Source: Lichenihabitans psoromatis
GTDB lineage: Bacteria > Pseudomonadota > Alphaproteobacteria > Rhizobiales > Beijerinckiaceae
Direction of reading: 5' to 3'
Assembly (NCBI RefSeq): GCF_004323635.1
Contig: NZ_CP036515.1
Location: 3,287,501-3,351,500 of the forward strand
DNA length: 64,000 bases
The stretch's first letter is position 1. Each line of letters starts with the position of its first letter. This document shows positions 55,083 to 63,412 of this stretch, in pieces. The notes under the pieces are model-generated. The model had not been told where the DNA came from. It saw only the letters and a list, made by a program, of their open reading frames with translations, and ran no database searches. The position numbers and the translations under genes are program-made.

Positions 55083-55955
55083 TTAGTTCATGGTCGGCCT
55101 GGGCGCCACCCTGAGCATGGCCGGCGGAGATGGTCGGGGTTTCGCAGCCGGCCATGCGGCGAAGGCGGGCACGAAGACCTCCGGCGCCGGGGGCTTGTAG
55201 CCGATTGATCCGTGCGGGCGCACAGTATTGTAATGCCTTCTCCAGCTTTCGATGATGACCTGAGCTTCCTTGAGCGAGTAGAAGATCTCTCCGTCGAGCA
55301 GCTCGTCTCGGAAGCGAGCGTTGAACGACTCGACGTAGCCGTTCTCCCACGGGCTGCCTGGGGCAATATAGGCGGTCTTTGCTCCAACCGCCGTGATCCA
55401 GTCTTGCACAGCCTGGGCGATGAACTCGGGGCCGTTGTCCGAACGGATGTGACCAGGCACGCCGCGCAGGATGAACAGGTCGGACAGAACGTCAATGACG
55501 TCGGTCGAGTTGAGCTTGCGCGCGACCCGGATGGCCAGGCACTCCCGGGTGAACTCGTCGACGACATTGAGGGTCCTGAACTTGCGGCCGTCATGCGTGC
55601 GATCCTCGACAAAGTCGTACGACCAGACGTGATCGCGGTGCTCGGGCCGGAGGCGAATGCAGGAGCCGTCGTTGAGCCAGAGACGTCCCTTCTTCGGCTG
55701 CTTGGCCGGCACCTTCAGCCCTTCGCATCGCCAGATGCGCTCGACCCGCTTGTCGTTTACCAGCCACCCGGCATCGCGCAGCAACGCCGCGATCTTGCGA
55801 TAGCCGTAGCGGCCGTACTGCCGCGCCAGCTCGATGATGTCGCCCGTCAACGCCTCTTCGTCGTCAAAGCCCCGCGGCGCCTTGCGCTGCGTCGAGCGGT
55901 GCTGACCGAGCGCCGCACAGACGCGGCGCTCGGAGACAGGCAAATGCTGTCGCAC
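55083..55955 (-). CDS. IS3-family transposase OrfB (DDE integrase)
   Basis: The 290-residue product is the catalytic half: an HTH_21-like region (GYRKIAALLRDAGWLVNDKRVERIWR), then an rve core with the DDE triad in WSYDFVEDRT, RSDNGPEF and ENGYVESFNARFRDELL. The frame is open upstream to the slippery site in orfA, so it is normally made as an OrfAB fusion. The GTG at 55955 is only a formal start. Confidence 0.93.
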   Translation of the reverse strand: MRQHLPVSERRVCAALGQHRSTQRKAPRGFDDEEALTGDIIELARQYGRYGYRKIAALLRDAGWLVNDKRVERIWRCEGLKVPAKQPKKGRLWLNDGSCIRLRPEHRDHVWSYDFVEDRTHDGRKFRTLNVVDEFTRECLAIRVARKLNSTDVIDVLSDLFILRGVPGHIRSDNGPEFIAQAVQDWITAVGAKTAYIAPGSPWENGYVESFNARFRDELLDGEIFYSLKEAQVIIESWRRHYNTVRPHGSIGYKPPAPEVFVPAFAAWPAAKPRPSPPAMLRVAPRPTMN

Positions 55956-55987
55956 ATGCTCGATGCAGACGCGCCGGCGCGCGGGGC

Positions 55988-56263
55988 TCAGAAGTTTCCC
56001 GAGGCCGCCTCCTTCAGAATCAGCTTGTCGAGCGTGAGGTCGGCGATCGCCTTGCGAAGCCGCATGTTCTCCGTCTCCAGCTCCTTCAGGCGCTTGACCT
56101 GGTCAAGCTTCAAGCCGCCGAACTCCTTCCGCCACCGGTAGTAGGTGACCTCGGTCACCCCGATCGAGCGAACCGAGTCCGCAACGGTCTTCCCCTGTGA
56201 GACCAACACGTCGACCTGACGCAGCTTGCTCACGATCTCTTCAGGCTTCGGTCGTCTTCCCAT
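55988..56263 (-). CDS. IS3-family transposase OrfA
   Basis: The 91-residue protein has a helix-turn-helix (PEEIVSKLRQVDVLVSQGKTV; SVRSIGVTEVTYYRWRKEFGG) and a leucine-zipper helix (LKELETENMRLRKAIADLTLDKLIL). The ATG at 56263 has GGAGG upstream. It ends ASGNF just after the frameshift site that leads into orfB. Confidence 0.93.
   Translation of the reverse strand: MGRRPKPEEIVSKLRQVDVLVSQGKTVADSVRSIGVTEVTYYRWRKEFGGLKLDQVKRLKELETENMRLRKAIADLTLDKLILKEAASGNF
55994..56000 (-). promoter_or_regulatory. Programmed -1 frameshift heptamer
   Basis: On the minus strand the heptamer G GGA AAC lies in the orfA zero frame, two codons before its stop. Slipping one base back gives GGG AAA and enters the orfB frame, which is open there. 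It is the usual IS3-family device to make the OrfAB transposase. Confidence 0.75.
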
Positions 56264-56326
56264 CGATCCATCCTCCAGGCTCGAAAGCCATACATCGGGA
56301 TGGACCACTTCAAGGGGGGACGATCA

Positions 56327-56668
56327 CCCGGCCGGGTTGCAGTTGAGACCTATTTTTCCGCTCTAGAGTTTTTACATCCACCGCTGCTCGGTGAGAGGTG
56401 TTGATCGCTGGCGAACGCTCCCGACGTCCGTAAAGGGTCGAGAGAAGCTAGTCGGCTCCGGGAATGTCGCTTATCGGAAGCTATTCGCCCGGTGCTTATG
56501 TCAGCCGATAGGCGGATAGCGGCTGTAGCCAAGTTTCGACGGCTTTGTCCTTCGCCATAGGACACCGGACATTCGAACCAGACTTATGCAACGGCAACAT
56601 TGTTGATTAGCTGGAGGCCGCAATACCGCGCAAAAATCTTGATTTTCGCACCAGACCGCTTTGAGTGG
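56327..56668. other. 342-bp gap without a recognisable gene
   Basis: Nothing in either strand has a start, ribosome site and family motif. The sequence beside the IS does not continue the OLD-like gene. It is probably leftover from a deletion next to the IS. Confidence 0.5.
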
Positions 56669-57085
56669 TCAATAATTTCGCAGGCGTGCCTGGAATGAAC
56701 TGCCGCCAAGGCCATCCATGATGGGACATTCCGGCCTGTCGTCTCCTTCGCAGGCATCGGCGAGGCCATGCAGCGCGCCGGCCATGTCGCGCATGTGCTC
56801 GATCTTCGTTTCCAGCTCGGCAATGTGCGCCTGGGCGATAGCCTTCACCTCGGAACTGCACCGGTTGCGGTCGCTCCACAGCGTCAGAAGTTCGCGAATG
56901 CGATTGAGGGGAAAGCCGAGATCGCGGGCGCGTCGGATAAATTTCAACCGGTGAACATCCGTCGTCGAGTAGCTGCGGTAATTACTGTCCTGCCGGGTGG
57001 CGGACGGAATGAGGTCGATCACCTCGTAGTGCCGGATCATCTTCGCCGTAACCCCGGACGCCTTAGCGGCTTGGCCAATTTGCAT
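56669..57085 (-). CDS. cueR: Copper-responsive MerR regulator CueR
   Basis: The 138-residue activator has the MerR helix-turn-helix (MQIGQAAKASGVTAKMIRHYE; LKFIRRARDLGFPLNRIRELL) and a dimer helix. The copper-loop cysteines sit in a C-terminal CEGDDRPECPI segment, with one more in RNRCSSEVK. The ATG at 57085 begins at MQIGQA; the longer frame to 57196 crosses the operator. It is divergent from copA, the arrangement of CueR-controlled copper operons. Confidence 0.92.
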   Translation of the reverse strand: MQIGQAAKASGVTAKMIRHYEVIDLIPSATRQDSNYRSYSTTDVHRLKFIRRARDLGFPLNRIRELLTLWSDRNRCSSEVKAIAQAHIAELETKIEHMRDMAGALHGLADACEGDDRPECPIMDGLGGSSFQARLRNY

Positions 57086-57108
57086 AAAACATCCTCTTAC
57101 GATTGTCC

Positions 57109-57140
57109 TTGACCTTACTACTATGGGAAGGCGCACAACA
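57109..57140 (+). promoter_or_regulatory. CueR-type promoter of copA
   Basis: TTGACC (57109-57114) is a -35 element followed by a long, roughly 19-bp spacer that includes ACCTTAC and GGGAAGGC, the imperfect dyad typical of MerR/CueR operators. The -10 is weak, as expected for a promoter needing activator distortion. It lies between the divergent cueR and copA starts. Confidence 0.6.
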
Positions 57141-57157
57141 ATGGGAGAGGTCAAACC

Positions 57158-59542
57158 ATGGATGATCATTCTCACGGCACCCCCACCGAGAATCATAGCT
57201 GCTGCGGCTGCGATAACGGTAAGCCAACACCTGCGGACTCTTCAGCGCAGCAGGTCAAGGACCCGGTTTGCGGGATGATGGTCGACCCGCTCAAGACAGC
57301 CCACAAGGCGGAGCATGACGGCAAGGATTATTTCTTCTGCTCGACCGGCTGCCGCACCAAGTTTACGGCTGATCCCGCGAAATACCTGAAGCCGGATCCG
57401 CACCAGGCGGAGCCGGTGCCGGCCGGCGCGATCTATACCTGCCCGATGCACCCGCAAATCCGGCAGGTCGGGCCGGGAAACTGTCCCATTTGCGGCATGA
57501 CCCTGGAGCCGGTCACGGTCACGGCCGACGCGCCGCCCAATCACGAGCTGGCGGACATGTCGCGCCGCTTCTGGATCGGGCTCACCCTGACGTTGCCGGT
57601 GTTCGTGCTGGAAATGGGCAGCCACATACCCGCCCTCGGCCTGAACACGCTCGTTCCTCCGCACATCTCGACCTGGGTGCAGTTCGCTTTGTCGACACCC
57701 GTCGTTCTATGGGCGGGCTGGCCCTTTTTCCTGCGCGGCTGGGCTTCGGTCATCAACCGCAGCCTGAACATGTTCAGTCTGATCGCGCTCGGAACGGGTG
57801 CATCTTACCTCTATAGCGTGGTCGCGGCGTTCGCGCCTGGCGTCTTCCCTGCCGGCTTCCATGAAATGGGCGGCATGGTGCCGGTCTACTTCGAGCCGGC
57901 CGCCGTCATCGTCGTGCTGGTATTGCTCGGCCAGGTGCTGGAGCTGCGCGCCCGCGACCAGACCGGCGGCGCGATCCGCGCCCTGCTGAATCTCGCACCG
58001 AAAACCGCCTTGCGGGTAAAGGCCGGCAGCGACGATCAGGAAATCCCGCTCGATCAGGTGCATGTTGGCGATCTGCTGAGGGTCCGGCCGGGAAGCGGCG
58101 TGCCGGTCGATGGCGTCGTGACGGACGGCAACAGCGCCGTCGATGAATCCATGGTGACAGGCGAGTCCATGCCGGCCGCGAAGGAAACAGGCGCAAAGCT
58201 GATCGGCGGCACGGTCAACGGCACCGGCTCCCTGATCATGCAGGCGGACAAGATTGGCTCCGATACTATGCTGGCCCGCATCGTCCAGATGGTCGCCGAG
58301 GCGCAGCGCAGTCGCGCCCCCATTCAGCGCATGGCCGATATCGTCGCCAGCTTTTTTGTCCCCGCCGTGCTGGCCATCGCCGTGCTGGCCTTCATCGCCT
58401 GGGCCGTGTGGGGCCCGGCGCCGGCACGCGCCTACGCTCTGATCGCCGCCGTTTCGGTTCTCATCATCGCCTGCCCCTGCGCGCTTGGCCTCGCCACGCC
58501 CATGAGCATCGGGGTTGGCGTCGGCAAAGGGGCCGGTGCCGGTGTCCTGATCAAATCCGCCGAGGCGCTCGAGCGCATGGAAAAGGTCGACACACTGGTT
58601 GTGGACAAGACCGGAACCCTGACCGAGGGCAAGCCGAAGGTGACGGCTGTGCTGCCGGCAGGCGGGTTCGCGGAGAAAGACATTCTGACCATGGCGGCCA
58701 GCCTAGAGCGGTCGAGCGAGCATCCCCTGGCGGCCGCTATCGTGGCCGCTTCGCGCGAGCGCGGCCTCACGATCGAGGACCCTACGGACTTCGCTTCCGT
58801 CACGGGTAAGGGCGTTACTGGCAAAGTCAGGGATCGACTCGTGGCGCTTGGCAACAAAGCCCTGATGGACGGTCTCGGCATTCAGTTTGCCGACCTGAAC
58901 GGCAAAGCCGACGATTTGCGCAGCAAGGGTGCCACGGCCCTGTTCATGGCCATCGACGGCAAACCCGGTGCGGTCATCGCCATTGCCGACCCCATCAAGG
59001 CCAGCACGCCCGCCGCGCTCGAAAAGCTGCACGCGGGGGGCATTCGCATCGTCATGCTGACGGGCGACAATGCGAGGACGGCTGAAGCCGTCGCGCGGAC
59101 GCTCGGCATCAAGGAGGTGCAGGGCGACGTGTTGCCCGAGGACAAGCACCGCATCGTCAAAAAGCTAAAAACCGAGGGTCGCATCGTCGCCATGGCCGGC
59201 GACGGTGTGAACGACGCGCCCGCCCTCGCGGAGGCCGATGTCGGCATCGCCATGGGCACCGGTACGGAAGTCGCGATCCAGAGCGCGGGCATCACCCTGG
59301 TGAAAGGCGACCTGATGGGCATCGCCCGCGCTCGCTCGCTCAGCCAGATGACGATGCGCAACGTCCGCCAGAACCTGGTGTTTGCCTTCGCCTACAACGT
59401 GATCGGCATTCCGGTCGCGGCCGGGGTTCTCTACCCCGCCTTCGGCATCCTGCTCAGCCCGATCATCGCCGCGCTCGCCATGTCGCTCAGCTCAGTGTCG
59501 GTTATCCTCAACGCGCTGCGCCTTCGCTCTGCGCAGCTTTAG
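57158..59542 (+). CDS. copA: Copper-translocating P-type ATPase with YHS domain
   Basis: CopA pumps Cu(I) out of the cytoplasm. The 794-residue protein starts with a His/Cys-rich segment, a YHS domain ([15 protein letters not shown] ... STGC) and a heavy-metal-binding motif [22 protein letters not shown]. Eight membrane helices follow, with the ion motif [10 protein letters not shown], phosphorylation motif [12 protein letters not shown]-motif region [10 protein letters not shown] and hinge [10 protein letters not shown]. There is no classic GMTCxxC domain; the YHS and HMBD replace it. It is controlled by the divergent cueR. Confidence 0.95.
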   Translation: MDDHSHGTPTENHSCCGCDNGKPTPADSSAQQVKDPVCGMMVDPLKTAHKAEHDGKDYFFCSTGCRTKFTADPAKYLKPDPHQAEPVPAGAIYTCPMHPQIRQVGPGNCPICGMTLEPVTVTADAPPNHELADMSRRFWIGLTLTLPVFVLEMGSHIPALGLNTLVPPHISTWVQFALSTPVVLWAGWPFFLRGWASVINRSLNMFSLIALGTGASYLYSVVAAFAPGVFPAGFHEMGGMVPVYFEPAAVIVVLVLLGQVLELRARDQTGGAIRALLNLAPKTALRVKAGSDDQEIPLDQVHVGDLLRVRPGSGVPVDGVVTDGNSAVDESMVTGESMPAAKETGAKLIGGTVNGTGSLIMQADKIGSDTMLARIVQMVAEAQRSRAPIQRMADIVASFFVPAVLAIAVLAFIAWAVWGPAPARAYALIAAVSVLIIACPCALGLATPMSIGVGVGKGAGAGVLIKSAEALERMEKVDTLVVDKTGTLTEGKPKVTAVLPAGGFAEKDILTMAASLERSSEHPLAAAIVAASRERGLTIEDPTDFASVTGKGVTGKVRDRLVALGNKALMDGLGIQFADLNGKADDLRSKGATALFMAIDGKPGAVIAIADPIKASTPAALEKLHAGGIRIVMLTGDNARTAEAVARTLGIKEVQGDVLPEDKHRIVKKLKTEGRIVAMAGDGVNDAPALAEADVGIAMGTGTEVAIQSAGITLVKGDLMGIARARSLSQMTMRNVRQNLVFAFAYNVIGIPVAAGVLYPAFGILLSPIIAALAMSLSSVSVILNALRLRSAQL

Positions 59543-59569
59543 CGCCCGGCACGAGGACATCCCTCAATT

Positions 59570-59592
59570 CAGGCCCGGACAATTTGGGCCTG
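59570..59592. terminator. Stem-loop between copA and the DUF305 gene
   Basis: CAGGCCC-9 nt-GGGCCTG forms a 7-bp stem 27 bp after copA. There is no T run, so it probably acts as an attenuator or mRNA stabiliser between the two copper genes. Confidence 0.5.
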
Positions 59593-59635
59593 TAACCAAG
59601 GCGGCGAAGCCGCATCTACAGAGGAGAAACGCGCG

Positions 59636-59989
59636 ATGAAGTTTTTGACAACTCTGGCCGGTCTGGCCCTTGCGGCAGCCCCGTCCGTGGCGATGGCGCA
59701 GCAGGCGATGAAGATGGATATGGGGGCCGACGCCACCCCGTCCGACAAGGCCTTTATGTCGTCCATGCAGACGATGACGAAGAACATGGACGTGAAGCCC
59801 ACCGGCAACACGGACAAGGACTTCGTTTCGATGATGATGCCCCACCATCAGGGCGCGATCGACATGGCAAAGGTGGAGCTTCAGTACGGCAAGGACCCGA
59901 TGCTGCGAAAATTGGCCACCAATATTGTCAAGGCGCAGGAAATGGAAATCGGCGAGATGAAAAGCTGGCAGGCCAAAAACGCCAAGTGA
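59636..59989 (+). CDS. DUF305 secreted protein
   Basis: The 117-residue product has a signal peptide (cleaved near AMAQQ), a Met-rich segment and the DUF305 core FVSMMMPHHQGAIDMAKVEL. Histidines and methionines in the motif suggest metal, probably copper, binding. GAGGAG lies upstream of the ATG. It follows copA, as DUF305 genes often do in copper islands. Confidence 0.92.
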   Translation: MKFLTTLAGLALAAAPSVAMAQQAMKMDMGADATPSDKAFMSSMQTMTKNMDVKPTGNTDKDFVSMMMPHHQGAIDMAKVELQYGKDPMLRKLATNIVKAQEMEIGEMKSWQAKNAK

Positions 59990-60154
59990 AAGGCGGAGTG
60001 ATAACTTCCATTATGGCTGGTGCAAAACTCTTGAATTACGCACCTACTCTTTTGAACCATCCGGCCCGTCGTCGACCAGCACCTTAGCCAGTCCTACCTG
60101 ACGTTTCTAAAGGGTTCAGTTTTGAAGACTTCAATGCGGGGCATCATAGACGGG

Positions 60155-60451
60155 TCACATGCCGGCCGCACCGCAATGGCCTTTGCCCTGCTTGTCGACC
60201 ACCCAGATGCAGTCAGGCTCGGGATAGATCGGAAATACCCGGCCCCGCCGGCTTTCCATCGAATCGGCAGTGCCGAAACCCCAATAGTCGGCTTTATTCG
60301 CCTTCTTGAAACAGGTGAACGAGCCGCTCGGGCTAACCCCGTGCTCGGGTGCGAACTTCGGATAATAAAATCCCGTGCGGTGATCCGCCCATACGACACC
60401 GTCACCCGTGCAGCCGCCTTGTGCCGCAGCTTCATTCTCGAATGTCGGCAC
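60155..60451 (-). CDS. Cys-containing small protein, possibly truncated at the 5' end
   Basis: The 98-residue C-terminal part reads NEAAAQGGCTGDGVVWADHR, then GSFTCFKKANKADYWGFGTA and HCGAAGM. The QxxCxxDxVVWA...GFYYPK layout is that of rhizobial exported proteins ending in a cysteine pair. No signal peptide or good start is visible: GTG at 60451 is possible, and the frame is open to about 60510, where sequence meets the truncated hydrolase. The 5' end may be lost. Confidence 0.5.
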   Translation of the reverse strand: MPTFENEAAAQGGCTGDGVVWADHRTGFYYPKFAPEHGVSPSGSFTCFKKANKADYWGFGTADSMESRRGRVFPIYPEPDCIWVVDKQGKGHCGAAGM

Positions 60452-60519
60452 GGCCCCCAGGCCGTATTCGGAAGCGACAACGGGGCTGGGGCCGATCGGA
60501 CGCGCCCCAGACCGGTTAA

Positions 60520-61104
60520 ACGCTGGCGGATCTCGCCAACGACGCCCGAGGCCTCATCGAGGCGCTCGGCCTCGAGCACTACTATCTTGTCGGGCACTCG
60601 ATGGGCGGTAAAGTGGCGCAGCTTGTCGCCTCGCGTCGTTCTTGCGGACTCGCCGGGCTGAGCCTGGTCGCCCCGTCGTCGCCGTCACCGTTGCACCTGC
60701 CGCTCGACGTCTGTCAGGGTATGGTCAGCGCCTACGCCAGTCGGGAGAGCATCATCGCGACCGTCGAGCAGGTGTTGGCGGCAAAACCACTAGCCCCAGA
60801 AGATCTCGAGGCGGTGGTGTTTGACAGTCTACGCGGCGCGTCCACAGCCAAGGCGGCGTGGACGCTTGCAGCAAGCCAGGAGGACATAAAGCACACTGTC
60901 TCCGCGATCGCCGTGCCGACGCTCGTCATCTCGGGTGAGGAGGATCTGGTCGATCCTACTTCAATCCTGAAGCAAGAACTGTTGCCGCGTATTCCGCAGG
61001 CGACGCTGCATATTTTGGCTGGCGTGGGCCACCTCTCCCCTTTGGAGGCGCCGCACGAGATCGCGAGCCTGATCCGCACGTTTGTCGCCCCGTTGGTCGG
61101 CTAA
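60520..61104 (+). pseudogene. 5'-truncated alpha/beta hydrolase
   Basis: The frame begins after a stop at 60517 with LADLANDARGLIEALGLEHYYLVGHSMGGKVAQLV. The nucleophile elbow GHSMGG and the histidine end LAGVGHLSPLEAPHEIASLI are kept, but the first 80 or so residues with the oxyanion HG are missing. An internal ATG at 60601 gives a 167-residue frame that lacks the serine. It is likely a dead fragment from a recombination near 60515. Confidence 0.82.
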
Positions 61105-61132
61105 CCACCCGTCCCACCCGAAGGAGTTTCTG

Positions 61133-61888
61133 ATGTTCGAAACCGAAATCATTCGGATCCTTATCCTGCCACTCGGCATTATCAGCACCCACCTCATTCG
61201 AAGCCCCGCTGGCTGCATTCTTGTCGATGCAGGCATCCCTGGATCGGAGCGCAAAATCGGTCGTGCCCTTGCCCGGGTCGGTCTATCCTACCGCGATATC
61301 AAGCTGATCGTCGTGACCCAGGCGCACACCGATCATGCGGGCAGCGCCGCACGCCTACGCGACCTATCCGGGGCGCCCATCCTGGCCCACAGGGACGACG
61401 CGGATTTCTACCGCAGGAAGGCCGATGACCTTCCGCCCGACTGGCCGAGTCGGCAGGCTGTTCCTCAAAACGCCGATGCCGCACAATGCCTATGATGGCT
61501 TTGAACCCGATATCATGATGACCGATGGGGAAACAGTAAACCTCCTCGACTTCGGCATCGATGGGTCGTTCTGCATACCGGCGGCCATACGCCAGGTTCG
61601 ATCTCGATCGAGCTGTCCTCGCAGAATGCACTAGTCGGCGATCTGATCGCATCGGGCATCCTGATCGGCGGCATCGCATTCACCGGCCGAGCCATTCGTC
61701 CTCCGTTCGAGGACGACCCGGGCAGGGTCGCTCGCGAACTGGAACGTCTCGTGAGGCGTGGAGCAAAGCGTTTTTACATGGGACTTGGTTGTCTATCGAA
61801 TGTGGCAGAGGTCGTGCGGCAAGCCCGCATCTTGGTAGAGCTGGGAACCGAAAGATGTGTGACCGGCCATTGCAATCAATCGCATTGA
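61133..61888 (+). pseudogene. Metallo-beta-lactamase-fold hydrolase gene with two frameshifts
   Basis: Piece one (61133 to about 61420) has AAGGAG before the ATG and the metal motif QAHTDHAG. Piece two, in another frame, reads RPMTFRPTGRVGRLFLKTPM to about 61565. Piece three, in a third frame, reads VLHTGGHTPGSISIELSS, then LVGDLIASGILIGGIAFTGRAI to a stop at 61886-61888. Joined, they match a full MBL-fold protein of about 250 residues. Two one-base shifts make it inactive. Confidence 0.85.
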
Positions 61889-62641
61889 GATGGCACGGCC
61901 ACCGACCCGACGCATACAGGCTGCCATTGGTCGCGGCGTTTGCGTCCGGCTAGATCGATTAAGCTTACGAGAGCGGCTTCGTGTCCGGCCATCGGATTCG
62001 GTCGTGAGCTGCTTTTTACAGCAACCAGCGCGAAGGGCAGCTTTTCTCACTCGAGGCTGGATACCGGACATTCCGCTCCCGGCCAGGATGCGCCAGCAGC
62101 TGCCGTTGGCTTGTCGCCCTAAAGCGGACCTTCGGCTTTGCGCCCAACACGCCCTTCAGCGGTCATGGCCCTGTTCCAGAGAGCAGCCGTTCGAATCGAC
62201 GCGATTTGCACGAAAGTCGCGCGGCTCGCGTGGCCCGATCTCGATGACCCGTATGCGGACGGTTGGCTTGTAGCATCGCTCGATGTTGTCGAATACGTCG
62301 GCGGAAGCGTCGTTGTTGGGGATGATGCATGGCGCCGCAAGTTCCGCCTTCCAAATTAGCGCCAGCTCATAGGCCCTCGATCTCAGCCGCTACCAGCCAA
62401 GATGCGTTCGATCTTGCGTCCTGCACGATGACGGACAAAAGCGCGTTCATGGAGTTCGTCGAACGGGCGATGACATAAAGGGCCGCCGCATGAGTAGTTT
62501 CCGAACCTCGGCAAGAATGGCGTGCCGCTCTAGCCTCTCCCTTTGAAACTGCGTGCCTTTGTCGCGTGCCGATTCAACGGCACTCTTCACAATGCCGTCA
62601 CCAAAACATTCAGCTCGCACCGAAGCGCAGAGGGTCAGACC
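61889..62641. other. 753-bp degenerate stretch with an IS3 orfB remnant
   Basis: No intact gene is supported. On the minus strand around 62235-62345, ASADVFDNIERCYKPTVR matches the end of IS3-family OrfB (pattern ADVFDYIERFYNPTRR). It is then lost in frame changes, so a transposase relic is likely. The rest shows nothing recognisable; the final 30 bp carry AGAGGGTCAG before the PRC-barrel gene. Confidence 0.55.
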
Positions 62642-63400
62642 ATGCTTTTGGCCGTATCAGCATTGAAGGGCTACGCCATCCTGGCGAGCGATGGCCGTAT
62701 CGGCAGCGTCAGCGACGTTCTGTTCGATGACGAATCCTGGCGGCTTCGGTGGCTTGTCGTCGATACCGGAACCTGGCTGTCGGAACGCAAGGTCCTGGTT
62801 CATCCGTCAGCCATCGGGGAGGTCGATCACGACCGGCAGGAATTGCCGATCCGGATGTCGAAGGCGCAGATCGAACGTAGTCCCGACATCAGTCGGGATC
62901 GACCCGTCTCGCTGCAGATGCAGGGCCAGCTCTACGACTACTACGGATGGGATCCCGTCTGGGGCGGCAGCGGCTATTTCGGAGGCGGCTTGGGTCTGGT
63001 TGGCTCGTCGGGGTATTCAGGGATGGGAGCCACTCCGATGCCGAACGGCCATGGGTCTGACGACGGTGATCCGCATCTGCGCAGCACGACGGCCGTGACG
63101 GGTTCCCACCTCGAGGCGACCGACGGAGAAATCGGTCATGTCGAGAACATGCTGATCGATGATGCGGGCTGGGACGTTCGCTACCTCATTGTCGATACCA
63201 GGAACTGGTGGTTCGGACAGCACGTCCTGATCTCGCCCTACGCCGTCAAGAGCATCTCCTGGTCGGATCGAACGATCCAGCTCGACGTCACGCGCGCGTC
63301 GGTCAAGGCAAGCCCGGCGTGGGTTCCGACCGCCATGATCGACCAAGTGTATGAGAAAAGGCTTCACAACCACTACGGCTGGCAGGGCTACGGGTTTTAG
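62642..63400 (+). CDS. Double PRC-barrel protein
   Basis: The 252-residue protein has two PRC-barrel domains. The first (about 1-80) reads LKGYAILASDGRIGSVSDVLFDD ... WRLRWLVVDTGTWL. The second (about 145-220) reads GSHLEATDGEIGHVENMLIDD ... WDVRYLIVDTRNWW. A Gly-rich linker contains YYGWDPVWGGSGYFGGG, and the tail HYGWQGYGF repeats the motif. The family is common in Rhizobiales, and the role is unclear. AGAGGGTCAG precedes the ATG at 62642. Confidence 0.9.
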   Translation: MLLAVSALKGYAILASDGRIGSVSDVLFDDESWRLRWLVVDTGTWLSERKVLVHPSAIGEVDHDRQELPIRMSKAQIERSPDISRDRPVSLQMQGQLYDYYGWDPVWGGSGYFGGGLGLVGSSGYSGMGATPMPNGHGSDDGDPHLRSTTAVTGSHLEATDGEIGHVENMLIDDAGWDVRYLIVDTRNWWFGQHVLISPYAVKSISWSDRTIQLDVTRASVKASPAWVPTAMIDQVYEKRLHNHYGWQGYGF

Positions 63401-63412
63401 GAAAGGTTCGCT

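Larger units (their letters stand above)
55049..56326 (-). mobile_element. IS3-family (IS407-like) insertion sequence, complete
   Basis: A 1278-bp element with orfA and orfB on the minus strand. Imperfect terminal inverted repeats both begin TGATCG: the left end at 55049-55072 (TGATCGGCCCCC...GTGGTCC) and the right end at 56302-56326 read in complement (TGATCGTCCCCC...GTGGTCC). The bases flanking the two ends do not match, so no target duplication is visible. It has truncated the OLD-like gene. Confidence 0.9.

Noticed and set aside
55212..56141. 309-residue plus-strand frame across the IS element
   Set aside because: Antisense to orfB/orfA, which carry the DDE triad and HTH.
62138..62359. 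73-residue plus-strand frame
   Set aside because: The opposite strand here fits an IS3 orfB relic better, and the plus frame has no ribosome site or motif.
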